Assembly (NCBI GenBank): GCA_003152145.1
Contig: PLZL01000383.1
Location: 1 to 9,248 of the forward strand
Source: Limisphaerales bacterium
Lineage (GTDB): Bacteria > Verrucomicrobiota > Verrucomicrobiae > Limisphaerales > UBA11358
Length of the DNA: 9,248 bases
Direction: 5' to 3'
Translations under genes and position numbers: made by a program
Shown: piece by piece, positions 1-6,962 of the stretch
Layout of the letters: every line of letters starts with the position of its first letter
Position numbering within the stretch: position 1 is the stretch's first letter
The notes under the pieces: model-generated
What the model saw: the letters and a program-made list of their open reading frames with translations, nothing else
Database searches by the model: none
What the model was told of the DNA's origin: nothing

Positions 1-2
1 TG

Positions 3-866
3 ACCGAGTTCAAGCAGATCATCGGGCGCGGCACGCGCGTGCGCGACGACTACGGCAAGCTCTGGTTCAACATCCTCGACTACACCGGCACGGCCACGCG
101 CAACTTCGCCGACCCGGCCTTCGACGGCGATCCCGCCTTCGCCACGCAGGAGGAAATTGACGAACACGGGCGGATGATCCGCACCGAAGTTCTAACCGCA
201 GAGAACGCAGAGAACGCAGATTCGGCACTTCACGAAGAACCACCGCCCTATGACCCCCTCTCCTCCTCGGTCGAGGAGAGGGCCGGGGAGATGCGTCGAA
301 AATTCTACTTCGACGGCGGGCAGGTGGAGATTGCCGCCGACTTGGTTTATGAACTGGACGCTGACGGCAAACAACTGCGCGTGGTCAAACTGACGAATTA
401 CACCGGCGACAAGGTGCGGTCAATCTGTCCCAGCACGGTGGAATTGCGGGCAAGGTGGAGCAACCCGGAGCAGCGGGCAGAGATCATTGAGCAACTCGCC
501 GAGCGCGGGATTGATTTTCAAACGCTCGCGATTCAGGCAGGCAAGCCGGACGCCGACCCGTTCGACCTGCTGTGCCATCTCGCCTACAACGCCCCCGTGC
601 TCACCCGCCGCCAGCGCGCCGACCGCGTGAAGAAACAGCAAGCCGCGTTCTTCGGCTACTTCGCACCGGAAGCCCGCGAAATCCTGAATGACCTGCTGGA
701 GAAATACGCCACCGACGGCGAACTCCAATTCACGCTGCCCGACGTGCTAAAACTCCCGCCGATTTCGCAACACGGCAATGTGAACGAAATCATTGGCAAA
801 TTCGGCGGCGCAGACCAATTGCGCGCTGCCGTAATTGAATTGCAAAATCTGCTTTATGCGGCCTGA
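3..866 (+). CDS. hsdR: Type I restriction enzyme R subunit, C-terminal part (5' end outside window)
   Basis: This is the 3' end of the ATP-dependent translocase/nuclease subunit of a type I restriction-modification complex. The frame is open from the window edge. Bases 15-38 encode QIIGRGTR, the helicase superfamily 2 motif VI typical of HsdR, followed by DDYGKLWFNILDYTG. The rest matches the EcoEI-type HsdR C-terminal domain that docks the motor on HsdM/HsdS; its end contains LPDVLKLPPISQHGN and a final EIIGKFGG segment. The N-terminal nuclease domain and the first helicase motifs lie outside the window, so activity cannot be judged. The stretch from about base 190 to 290 encodes a low-complexity segment (AENAENAD, then PPPYDPLSSSVEERAGEM) that looks repeat-derived and in frame. 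The GTG at 39 is internal, not the true start. The frame ends at TGA 864-866, and 29 bases separate it from the next gene. Confidence 0.95.
   Translation, partial: TEFKQIIGRGTRVRDDYGKLWFNILDYTGTATRNFADPAFDGDPAFATQEEIDEHGRMIRTEVLTAENAENADSALHEEPPPYDPLSSSVEERAGEMRRKFYFDGGQVEIAADLVYELDADGKQLRVVKLTNYTGDKVRSICPSTVELRARWSNPEQRAEIIEQLAERGIDFQTLAIQAGKPDADPFDLLCHLAYNAPVLTRRQRADRVKKQQAAFFGYFAPEAREILNDLLEKYATDGELQFTLPDVLKLPPISQHGNVNEIIGKFGGADQLRAAVIELQNLLYAA
197..220. repeat. Short tandem repeat, 9-bp unit CGCAGAGAA
   Basis: Two full copies (197-205, 206-214) and a 6-base partial copy (215-220) of CGCAGAGAA lie inside hsdR. Since the unit is a multiple of three, it is translated as a repeating Ala-Glu-Asn pattern without breaking the frame. 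Similar short CGCAGAG-type repeats are, from memory, common between genes in some bacterial genomes, so this copy may be an insertion into the gene. Confidence 0.75.
256..282. repeat. Perfect 10-bp inverted repeat inside hsdR
   Basis: Arms CCCTCTCCTC (256-265) and GAGGAGAGGG (273-282) are exact reverse complements around a 7-base loop. An alternative 7-bp stem with a 2-base loop (263-269 with 272-278) also exists. The palindrome resembles REP-like dispersed intergenic elements and is translated here as part of a proline- and serine-rich linker. It lies just downstream of the CGCAGAGAA tandem repeat, which suggests that the whole stretch was acquired. Confidence 0.7.
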
Positions 867-895
867 ATCACATCAACAAAACACCGAATAGATAT

Positions 896-1843
896 ATGCC
901 TGGGGAAATTTGGACACGCCCGCCTGAGGAATGGCAGGAACTAGTTACCAGGGTCCTGTCGCTCAAATTTGGCACTGGAGAATTTGTGCCGATTCCGGAC
1001 ACGGTGCAGGGCGATTGCGGGCTGGAAGGATTCACGCGAAGTGGCAAAGGTTTTCAATGCTACGCGGCTGAAGAACCACTGACCACTGGCGAACTCACAA
1101 GGAAACAGAAAGCGAAAGTCACCCAGGACCTCGGTAAACTTGTGAAATACAAATCCATGCTCGCAACGCTTCTTGGTCCAACCATTCTAAAGGAGTGGAT
1201 ACTAGTTGTTCCTCGCTGGGAGGACAAAGCGTTACTTGCACACGCGGAAGAAAAGATGAAGTTGCTCAGAGCAGAGGGGCTCTCATTTATCTCGCCCCAG
1301 ATTGTGCCAGGTTTTTCCACAGGTGATGACTTCATTGTCGAAAGACAGCAGCTAATTCAAGCAGGAAAAGAGTGCTTGCGGATTACTGTTGCCTCGGTGA
1401 ACGAAGCGCAAATAACAGATTGGGTTGCAGCTAACGACGAACTGATTGCTAATCTTGACAAGAAAGCTTTGGCCATTCGTCATCAGGATGCGGCCACAGC
1501 GAGGAAGCTTCGCGACGAATCAGTCCGACATTATCTCGATGGTCAAAACGCACTTGCAAAACTACGAGCAGACTATTCAGAAATCTTCGAGGCGGTGGAT
1601 CGAATCAAAAAAGACAAAGAGCATTTTCTTGTCACAGAGTCCCTCACTAGCTCGGCTTTACCGCCTGATCGCTGGCGAGAAGCGCGCGATTCATTAGAAA
1701 TGGAACTTTCCGTGTCACTACGCGGACTTGATAGATTTACAGTGCGGCAATTTGTTCACGAAGCGGTTGCCGACTGGTTACTTCGCTGCCCTCTGGATTT
1801 CCCAACCCTACCTCCGCATGAACGCACTCCTGACCAATATTGA
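896..1843 (+). CDS. ABC-3C-like effector component with a restriction-endonuclease-like N-terminus
   Basis: 315-residue protein that I cannot name as a known gene. Residues 10-60 (WQELVTRVLSLKFG, then GDCGLEGFTRSGKGFQCYA) resemble the core of Mrr-like PD-(D/E)XK nucleases: Asp40 in a GDxG turn, then Q54-C55-Y56 on the following strand where active enzymes usually have (E/Q)xK. Tyr replaces the usual Lys, so catalysis is uncertain; Lys residues in the next helix (KQKAKVTQDLGKLVKYK) could compensate. Residues 95-150 continue with a strand-rich part (KEWILVVP). From about 165 on the protein is helical and charged, as expected for a C-terminal domain coupling an effector to its ABC partner. The ATG at 896 has no clear Shine-Dalgarno. 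Its end overlaps the next gene by 26 bases. Base composition is lower in GC than in the hsd genes. The ABC-3C assignment comes from architecture and neighbours; the nuclease fold is an inference. Confidence 0.7.
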   Translation: MPGEIWTRPPEEWQELVTRVLSLKFGTGEFVPIPDTVQGDCGLEGFTRSGKGFQCYAAEEPLTTGELTRKQKAKVTQDLGKLVKYKSMLATLLGPTILKEWILVVPRWEDKALLAHAEEKMKLLRAEGLSFISPQIVPGFSTGDDFIVERQQLIQAGKECLRITVASVNEAQITDWVAANDELIANLDKKALAIRHQDAATARKLRDESVRHYLDGQNALAKLRADYSEIFEAVDRIKKDKEHFLVTESLTSSALPPDRWREARDSLEMELSVSLRGLDRFTVRQFVHEAVADWLLRCPLDFPTLPPHERTPDQY

Positions 1844-2294
1844 CATTCCCTTCGCGTTTCGACAAAGGCCTACACCCCTCGTGGGTGACTTACGACCGGC
1901 GTGGCGAATTGCCGTTGTTTTGCTGATGCTGCTGCATTCTCGGGGGAAGAAGGCGACACTTCAGAAGCTGCATGTTCTTAATACGGCCTGCCGTTCCATG
2001 GTCACGCGTCGCGCCTTTTTGCGTTACGTCCAAGGTGAAGCGCAGAAGGACGAAATAATCCCTCGTGTAGAACCGAGCTTGAATCGAGCACTGAATCTCG
2101 CGCGCGGAGAAGGGCTAGTCGAGATTGAAAAGGGTAAGAATATCAAACTAACAGCTGCTGGCCTAAATTTAGCAAAAAAGCTCGACGAAACTTCTGACTG
2201 TCTTGAAGTGGAAAAGGCGTTCCTGGCAGCAGTTGAATCATTTGCGACTGAAGGTAGGGTCGAAGACCTCTTTACTTGGAATATTTCATTATGA
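1818..2294 (+). CDS. ABC-3C-like middle component, small winged-helix-like protein
   Basis: 158-residue protein. The ATG at 1818 (MNALLTNIDIPF) is chosen over upstream starts because it gives a compact overlap of 26 bases with the preceding gene and because the extra upstream residues look like out-of-frame readthrough. Residues 28-60 form helices with RGKKATLQKLHVLN and a following ACRS, a pattern I associate with the small middle component of ABC-three-component systems. Residues 86-121 (SLNRALNLARGEGLVEIEK, then KNIKLTAAG) look like a helix followed by a beta wing, as in winged helix-turn-helix folds. The likely role is as an adaptor linking the ATPase to the effector, possibly with DNA contact; this is inference from the class. 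The stop TGA overlaps the ATG of the next gene (ATGA, 2291-2294), which suggests translational coupling and production in fixed ratio. The numbered subfamily cannot be assigned by eye. Confidence 0.72.
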   Translation: MNALLTNIDIPFAFRQRPTPLVGDLRPAWRIAVVLLMLLHSRGKKATLQKLHVLNTACRSMVTRRAFLRYVQGEAQKDEIIPRVEPSLNRALNLARGEGLVEIEKGKNIKLTAAGLNLAKKLDETSDCLEVEKAFLAAVESFATEGRVEDLFTWNISL

Positions 2295-4315
2295 GCTTAC
2301 GATTACGTCATCTTCATCTTCGTGTCCAAACAGGCGAAGGTCTTTTTGGAACGCGCATACCGTTCAACGATGGGCTCGTTATCTTGCGGGCAGACAATAC
2401 CATGGGGAAGTCAACCTGCATTCAAGCGATTATTTACGCACTTGGCCTAGAGAAAATGCTTGGCCCGTCAAGCTCGATCCCACTGCCTCACGTGATGACT
2501 GAATATCTCGAATATGGTGGAAAGGAAATCAAAGTTCTTGAGTCAGAGGTGTTCCTTGAGGTTGAGAATCATGATGGCGAATTCCTCACGATTCAGCGAT
2601 CTGTGGTCGGGCAGCGAGATACGCGATTAGTAAGCACATGGGAGGGTGCACGTCTCACAAATCCCAACGCATCGTTACCGAAACGAGACTATTACGTTCG
2701 CGACCCTGGTTCGGCACAGAATGAAGCGGGCTTCTCTCGTAAGCTCGCGGAGTTTGTTGGTTGGCATTTACCGACGGTTCGGCGGTTTAATGGTAGTGAG
2801 TGTCCGCTTTATTTGGAGGCCATCTGTCCCCTGTTCATTGTGGAGCAGAAGCACGGCTGGGCCGGTATTCAAGCAAATCTTCCAACGTATTTCGGCATCC
2901 GCGAAATGGGCAAGCGATGTGTCGAGTTCGTATTAAACCTCGACGCTGCCCGGTTGGCCGAAGAAAGACAAAGGTTAGAACAAGAGGAAATGGAGTTGAA
3001 AAATCGTTGGAAGAATCTAACCAATGTTGCAGTGACAGGCCTGAGACAGGTGAACGGTCGCATTGTTGGATTACCCGAGGAGCCGTCCGCCCAATGGCCG
3101 CTTTCCACTGCTCCTACGATAGAGGTTTTTCAAAACGGTGCTTGGATTTCTTTAGACAGCGCATTAGCTGCCGACAAAGAGGAAATCGCACGATTAGAAC
3201 AGACACCTGTTGCCACAGCGGGGGAAGCTTTAGCGCCTGCAAGAGCTCAATTGCTGGTGGCGCAGCAAGCTCTGGCTGGGCGTGAGTTGCTTGCAGGCGA
3301 ACTTCTTGAGGAACTACAACGTGAGCAGGTGCAGCAAGGATCAACCGAAACTCGGCTCACGGCTCTCCGCGAGGACCTGCGTCGGAACAAAGATGCGTTG
3401 AAACTTAGATCGTTCGGTTCAGAAGCCGGTTGGCATGTAATAGAACACGTTTGCCCTACATGCCAGCAGCAACTTGCAGACACGTTGCTGCCACAAGGGC
3501 AGATTGAAAACCCCATGTCGGTTGAGGAAAACATCACATTCATCGAAAACCAAATTAAGACATTCGAGCATTTGCGTGAGAACGCGGCATCGTTGATAGC
3601 TCGTAAGGAATCGGAGTTGGCTACTTTCCGCTCAGAAATGGAGAGTTTGCGTGTGCAAATCCGCTCTCTTCGGCAGACATTGCTCTCGCCAGCTTCCTCG
3701 CCGTCAATTGAAGCGATCAGGATACGGATCGACTTGGAAAGTCGAATCCGAATACTCGAACGAGCAATCTCTGATTTTAGCGAGTCGCTTGAATCATTCG
3801 CTGAGGTTGCAGTAGCATGGCGAGAGTTATTGGAACGGAAACGCAGCCTTCCGTTCGATGGGTTTTCCCTAGCGGATAAGGCGAAGTTAGCCGGACTTCA
3901 AGCCCTGTTTCGGGAGCAACTCAAAGAATTTGGATTCAGCAGTCTGAATCCTGATACCTTGGAGATTTCGACGGAAACTTATCGTCCAACAAGGGAAGGT
4001 TTTGATTTGGGCTTCGATCTTTCGGCCAGTGACAACATCCGAACTATCTGGGCGTATCTCCAAGGATTGCTTGAGCTTTCTGCTGGACAGCCTATGAACC
4101 ACTTTGGGCTTCTACTTTTCGATGAGCCGAGACAGCAAGAAGCTGCCGAATTGAGCTTTGAGCGTTTACTATCCCGATCTGCAAAAGCAAAACAACGAGG
4201 TCACCAAATTGTTTTCGCCACGAGTGAACCATTGGCAAACATTCAACGTATGACCAAGGACTTGAATCCTCAGATTGTTAGCTTTGAAGGCCGCGTTGTT
4301 TCACTACTAAAATAG
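2291..4315 (+). CDS. Rad50/SMC-like ABC ATPase of an ABC-3C-like system
   Basis: 674-residue ATPase starting at the ATG in the ATGA overlap; an in-frame TTG at 2276 would add only five residues. The N-terminal P-loop reads RADNTMGKST (Lys40, Ser41), a variant Walker A in which the first Gly is Ala. A Q-loop-like block follows (FIVEQKHGWAGIQ). Coiled-coil segments lie at about 221-243 and 315-370, then C388-P-T-C391 forms a zinc-hook CxxC at the coil tip, and the coil returns at about 410-466 and 473-520. The C-terminal half-site has SASDNIR in the place of the usual LSGGQ signature, Walker B LLLFDEP with Asp611 and catalytic Glu612, and a switch-like IVFATSE. The ATPase thus looks intact. Such proteins dimerise through the two ATP sites and the hook and are proposed to sense or clamp nucleic acid and license an effector. 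It is the last gene of the overlapping trio. Confidence 0.85.
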   Translation: MSLRLRHLHLRVQTGEGLFGTRIPFNDGLVILRADNTMGKSTCIQAIIYALGLEKMLGPSSSIPLPHVMTEYLEYGGKEIKVLESEVFLEVENHDGEFLTIQRSVVGQRDTRLVSTWEGARLTNPNASLPKRDYYVRDPGSAQNEAGFSRKLAEFVGWHLPTVRRFNGSECPLYLEAICPLFIVEQKHGWAGIQANLPTYFGIREMGKRCVEFVLNLDAARLAEERQRLEQEEMELKNRWKNLTNVAVTGLRQVNGRIVGLPEEPSAQWPLSTAPTIEVFQNGAWISLDSALAADKEEIARLEQTPVATAGEALAPARAQLLVAQQALAGRELLAGELLEELQREQVQQGSTETRLTALREDLRRNKDALKLRSFGSEAGWHVIEHVCPTCQQQLADTLLPQGQIENPMSVEENITFIENQIKTFEHLRENAASLIARKESELATFRSEMESLRVQIRSLRQTLLSPASSPSIEAIRIRIDLESRIRILERAISDFSESLESFAEVAVAWRELLERKRSLPFDGFSLADKAKLAGLQALFREQLKEFGFSSLNPDTLEISTETYRPTREGFDLGFDLSASDNIRTIWAYLQGLLELSAGQPMNHFGLLLFDEPRQQEAAELSFERLLSRSAKAKQRGHQIVFATSEPLANIQRMTKDLNPQIVSFEGRVVSLLK

Positions 4316-4345
4316 CGATGCCAAAATCCATAACTCGAACCATCC

Positions 4346-4350
4346 GGAGA
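4346..4350 (+). promoter_or_regulatory. Ribosome binding site for the 45-codon ORF
   Basis: GGAGA, five bases before the ATG at 4356. It is the main reason to regard the short frame as a real start. The rest of the 4316-4534 gap shows no convincing promoter or terminator. Confidence 0.6.
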
Positions 4351-4355
4351 TTATC

Positions 4356-4493
4356 ATGAAATACGACGTGTTCGGACCGTTCAAACTACCAAGATCAAAA
4401 AAGAAGTTGTTTATCCGCGTGGCACGCGAGAAGAGGGCGTTTTGGTCTTCGCTTGATAACTTTGCGCATGGATTATCGGAAGCATGTGGTTGA
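4356..4493 (+). pseudogene. Truncated N-terminal stub resembling a GIY-YIG-type protein
   Basis: 45-codon ORF beginning MKYDVFGPFKLPR and ending FAHGLSEACG before TGA. A clear Shine-Dalgarno, GGAGA at 4346-4350, lies five bases upstream of the ATG. From memory, larger proteins of a GIY-YIG-like family begin MKYDVFGPFE(I/L)PR and continue past an ACGCY sequence into the catalytic YVG region; here the frame stops exactly before that point. I read it as a gene remnant left after deletion of its body. The +1 frame downstream (4486-4533, VVDSVELVTGFDLKD then stop) could be a leftover C-terminal tail, which is speculative. A 13-codon frame from 4318 ends in an ATGA overlap with this start. The ORF could instead be an intact small protein; the retained ribosome site means it may still be translated. 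Confidence 0.55.
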
Positions 4494-4534
4494 CTCCGTT
4501 GAATTAGTCACTGGTTTCGATTTGAAAGATTAAA

Positions 4535-6241
4535 ATGGCAAAAACTCAAACAACTTCTACCCCTACCACCGCTCAATCACTCGGTGCGCTCCTGAAATCC
4601 GCGCGCGACATCATGCGCAAGGACAAGGGGCTGAACGGCGATCTTGACCGGCTGCCGATGCTTACCTGGATCATGTTCCTGAAATTCCTTGATGACTTGG
4701 AACTTCAGCGCGAGGGCGAGGCCAAGCTTGCCACGAAAAAGTTCAAGCCGGCCATCGAACCGCCTTACCGCTGGCGCGATTGGGCCGCGCAATCCGACGG
4801 CATCACCGGCGACGAATTGCTCGCCTTCATCAACAGCGAGGAGTGTGCTCTGCCGCACGGGCCAATGGGAAAACCCAAACGCGGGCCGGGTTTGTTTGCG
4901 TATTTGCGCAACCTGACCAGTTCCGATTCGCCCGGCGTTGCTAACGCCCGCGATGTCGTCGCGACCGTGTTCAAGGGAGTGCAGAACCGCATGGTCAGCG
5001 GCTACCTGTTGCGCGATGTCATCAACAAGCTCAACGGCATCCATTTCACCGCCAGCGACGAGTTGCACACGCTCGGCGCGCTTTACGAATCCATGCTGCG
5101 CGAGATGCGCGATGCGGCGGGCGATTCCGGCGAGTTTTACACGCCGCGCGCCGTCGTGCGGTTCATGGTCACGGTGACGAATCCGCGCCTCGGCGAGAGG
5201 GTCATGGACCCCGCAAGTGGAACCGGCGGATTCTTGGTGGAAGCCTTCAATCATTTGTCGCAACAAGTCAAAACGGTCGCGGACAGGAAAATATTGCAGG
5301 AGGCGAGCCTCTTCGGCTGCGAACCCAAGACGCTGCCGTATCTGCTCGCGCAAATGAACCTGCTCCTGCACGGTCTCGACGCCCCGCAGATTGATCCCGG
5401 CAACGCGCTCCGCTTCAAGCTCACCGACATCGGCGAGCGCGACCGCGTGGATGTGATCCTGACGAATCCGCCCTTCGGCGGCGAGGAGGAGAAAGGCATC
5501 CAGGGCAATTTCCCGGAAGACAAACAAACGGCGGAGACGGCGCTGCTGTTCTTGCAATTGATAATGAGAAAATTGCGGCGGCAGCCGCACCCGGAGCGCG
5601 GCTCTCCGAGCCGCAGCACGTTGGCAGCAAAGGACGCGTCCGGATTATCGAAAGACTCGGTTGCAGGCGAAGCTGCTGCGGGTGAGACACCCGCGCTCCT
5701 TTACGCTCGCGCCGGCGTGGTTGTGCCGAATGGCACATTGTTCGGCGATGGCGTGTGCGCCCGCATCAAGGAAGGACTGCTAAAGGAATTCAACCTGCAC
5801 ACCATCGTCCGGCTGCCGAACGGCGTGTTTGCGCCCTACACCGGCATCCCGACGAACCTGCTGTTCTTTGACCGCTCCGGGCCGACGCGCGAAGTCTGGT
5901 ATTACGAGCAGCCGCTGCCGGAAGGCCGGAAGAACTACACCAAAACCGCGCCCATCCAGTTCGAGGAATTCGCCGATTGCATCAAGTGGTGGGACCAACC
6001 TGGTCCTGGCACGAAGCGAAAGGAAAACGAGCGCGCCTGGCGCGTGCCTGCCGCCGAATTGCTGGAATATGACAAGAGCGGTTCGCTCCGGGCTGTCAAC
6101 CTCGATCGCAAGAATCCACGCGCCAAGGAAGACATCACGCATCTGCCGCCCGCGCAACTCGCCGCCGACATCCTGAAGAAAGAGCAGCGCATCGCGGACA
6201 TCATGGGGAGAATTCAGAAGTTGCTCGCGGGGAAACCATGA
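4535..6241 (+). CDS. hsdM: Type I DNA methyltransferase M subunit
   Basis: 568-residue N6-adenine methyltransferase that modifies host DNA from S-adenosylmethionine and forms the M2S core with HsdS. The N-terminal helical domain (about 14-150) includes LTWIMFLKFLDD. GEFYTPR at 199-205 precedes the SAM-binding motif I DPASGTGGF (Asp225), and the catalytic motif IV NPPF is at 311-314, so the enzyme should be active. ETALLFLQLIMRKL and then AGVVVPNGTLFGDG and LPNGVFAPYTGIPTN are classic HsdM sequence. Between them, where most HsdM proteins have a short KPGGR-type turn, about 43 residues (349-391) of Pro/Ser/Ala-rich sequence are inserted in frame. This accounts for part of the excess over the usual length of roughly 480-530. 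The ATG at 4535 has only a weak GA-rich ribosome site (GAAAGA). The stop overlaps another ATG (ATGA, 6238-6241), the usual hsdM-hsdS coupling arrangement, but hsdS now starts 727 bases further on. Confidence 0.97.
   Translation: MAKTQTTSTPTTAQSLGALLKSARDIMRKDKGLNGDLDRLPMLTWIMFLKFLDDLELQREGEAKLATKKFKPAIEPPYRWRDWAAQSDGITGDELLAFINSEECALPHGPMGKPKRGPGLFAYLRNLTSSDSPGVANARDVVATVFKGVQNRMVSGYLLRDVINKLNGIHFTASDELHTLGALYESMLREMRDAAGDSGEFYTPRAVVRFMVTVTNPRLGERVMDPASGTGGFLVEAFNHLSQQVKTVADRKILQEASLFGCEPKTLPYLLAQMNLLLHGLDAPQIDPGNALRFKLTDIGERDRVDVILTNPPFGGEEEKGIQGNFPEDKQTAETALLFLQLIMRKLRRQPHPERGSPSRSTLAAKDASGLSKDSVAGEAAAGETPALLYARAGVVVPNGTLFGDGVCARIKEGLLKEFNLHTIVRLPNGVFAPYTGIPTNLLFFDRSGPTREVWYYEQPLPEGRKNYTKTAPIQFEEFADCIKWWDQPGPGTKRKENERAWRVPAAELLEYDKSGSLRAVNLDRKNPRAKEDITHLPPAQLAADILKKEQRIADIMGRIQKLLAGKP
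5579..5707. repeat. Repeat-like in-frame insertion in hsdM
   Basis: 129 bases (43 codons) with no counterpart in the usual HsdM sequence. The stretch contains a perfect palindrome, GCGGCTC (5598-5604) and GAGCCGC (5608-5614) around TCC. It also contains a phrase translated AGEAAAGETPALL that recalls dispersed repeats seen in multiple proteins of some bacterial genomes. The length is a multiple of three and there are no stops, so the methyltransferase frame is kept. Boundaries are judged by eye from where HsdM similarity stops and resumes and may be off by several codons. Confidence 0.65.
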
Positions 6242-6248
6242 ACGCGTG

Positions 6249-6668
6249 TCACCAGCCCATCGGTCCGAGCAGCCGCCGCGAAGTCACAATTGGAACGCCA
6301 TTGAACTCTTTCAGCTCCAACAGGTCGCGGTCGCCGCTGACAATGGCTTGCGCTTTTCCCCCTACCGCGCAGCGGAGCACGGGTAAATCTTTGAGGTCTC
6401 GCAGACCTGCCGGCGGAATAATTTCGGCAGGTTCGACCACCAACGCGATGCGGCGAATCTTCATCACCACTTCTTCGGGCGTCCGCTTTCGGACTGTGAG
6501 GCGCGCTTGCAGATGTGGCCGCGACAAAACCGAAAGCAGTTCCGCAAGGATATCTTCGCTGCTGACCAGATCAAAGTCACGCCGCCAGACGCAGGTCATC
6601 AAACTCGATGGCGGCCCGCTCCAGATGACGCCGGAGACGAAAACGTTGGTGTCAACGACCACTCTCAC
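6249..6668 (-). CDS. PIN-domain toxin (putative ribonuclease)
   Basis: 139-residue PIN-domain protein of the toxin-antitoxin type (PIN_3/COG1569-like). PIN toxins are metal-dependent ribonucleases that block growth by cutting tRNA, rRNA or mRNA. The acidic active-site set is visible: Asp6 in VVVDTNVF, Glu43 in ILAELL, Asp94 in LKDLPVL and Asp113/Asp115 in SGDRDLLEL. Length is normal for the family. It starts at a GTG (6666-6668) inside the end of the antitoxin gene with a 17-base overlap, typical of co-translated pairs. Its stop lies seven bases from the hsdM stop, so the two genes converge with no visible terminator between them. The substrate cannot be told from sequence. Confidence 0.88.
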   Translation of the reverse strand: MRVVVDTNVFVSGVIWSGPPSSLMTCVWRRDFDLVSSEDILAELLSVLSRPHLQARLTVRKRTPEEVVMKIRRIALVVEPAEIIPPAGLRDLKDLPVLRCAVGGKAQAIVSGDRDLLELKEFNGVPIVTSRRLLGPMGW

Positions 6669-6909
6669 GTTGTTGGCGGCGTTCGGCGCGGACCTCGTTC
6701 ACGATCGCCTGGATTTCGTCCATCGTCATCGGCTCGTCGTCGGGATACGCCCGCATCTGTTCCACCATTTCGCGGAACTCGCGCATGGGTTGGTCAAGCG
6801 CAACCTCCCGCTCGACCAACCGGGTGAGTTTTTGCGGATCAAGCAAGCCCTTCGCCCTGGCCTCGGCGGCCACGGACTCGGACAGATCAAGTTGGACGGT
6901 GATGCTCAT
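6652..6909 (-). CDS. Antitoxin partner of the PIN toxin
   Basis: 85-residue protein directly upstream of the toxin, overlapping it by 17 bases. The N-terminal part (ITVQLDLSES, then a helix with KLTRLVEREV) is compatible with a ribbon-helix-helix DNA-binding fold. The acidic and then basic C-terminal helices (MTMDEIQAIVNEVRAERRQ) would wrap the toxin. Such antitoxins neutralise the toxin and repress their own promoter. I chose the ATG at 6909 over starts further upstream because the extra 39 residues would overlap the start of hsdS and look like noncoding readthrough. No strong ribosome binding site precedes it. The exact antitoxin family is uncertain. Confidence 0.8.
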   Translation of the reverse strand: MSITVQLDLSESVAAEARAKGLLDPQKLTRLVEREVALDQPMREFREMVEQMRAYPDDEPMTMDEIQAIVNEVRAERRQQRESGR

Positions 6910-6918
6910 GACGCTGAC

Positions 6919-6948
6919 AATGTGCCAGCAATGACGCTCGTTTGTCAA
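6919..6948 (-). promoter_or_regulatory. Possible promoter of the toxin-antitoxin pair
   Basis: On the minus strand a perfect TTGACA (bases 6948-6943) is followed after 18 bases by a poor -10-like CACATT (6924-6919). Transcription would begin almost at the antitoxin ATG (6909), implying a very short or absent leader. The -10 match is weak, so this is tentative. The site lies immediately beside the hsdS ribosome site and start on the other strand. Confidence 0.3.
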
Positions 6949-6957
6949 ATTGCCCCC

Positions 6958-6962
6958 GGAGG
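6958..6962 (+). promoter_or_regulatory. Strong ribosome binding site deciding the hsdS start
   Basis: GGAGG lies six bases upstream of the ATG at 6969. It fixes the hsdS start at [11 protein letters not shown] rather than the in-frame TTG at 6942, and gives hsdS its own translation initiation now that the toxin-antitoxin pair separates it from hsdM. Confidence 0.8.

Noticed and set aside
197..290. CRISPR-like repeat
   Set aside because: The units are 9 bp and contiguous with no spacers; it is a short tandem repeat and a palindrome.
4494..4534. TTGAAT at 4499-4504 as a -35 box for hsdM
   Set aside because: No acceptable -10 hexamer at normal spacing; not distinguishable from chance in this AT-rich gap.
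4577..5590. 337-codon open frame on the minus strand within hsdM
   Set aside because: It is the mirror of a GC-rich coding gene with clear methyltransferase motifs on the plus strand; its translation shows no recognisable domain.
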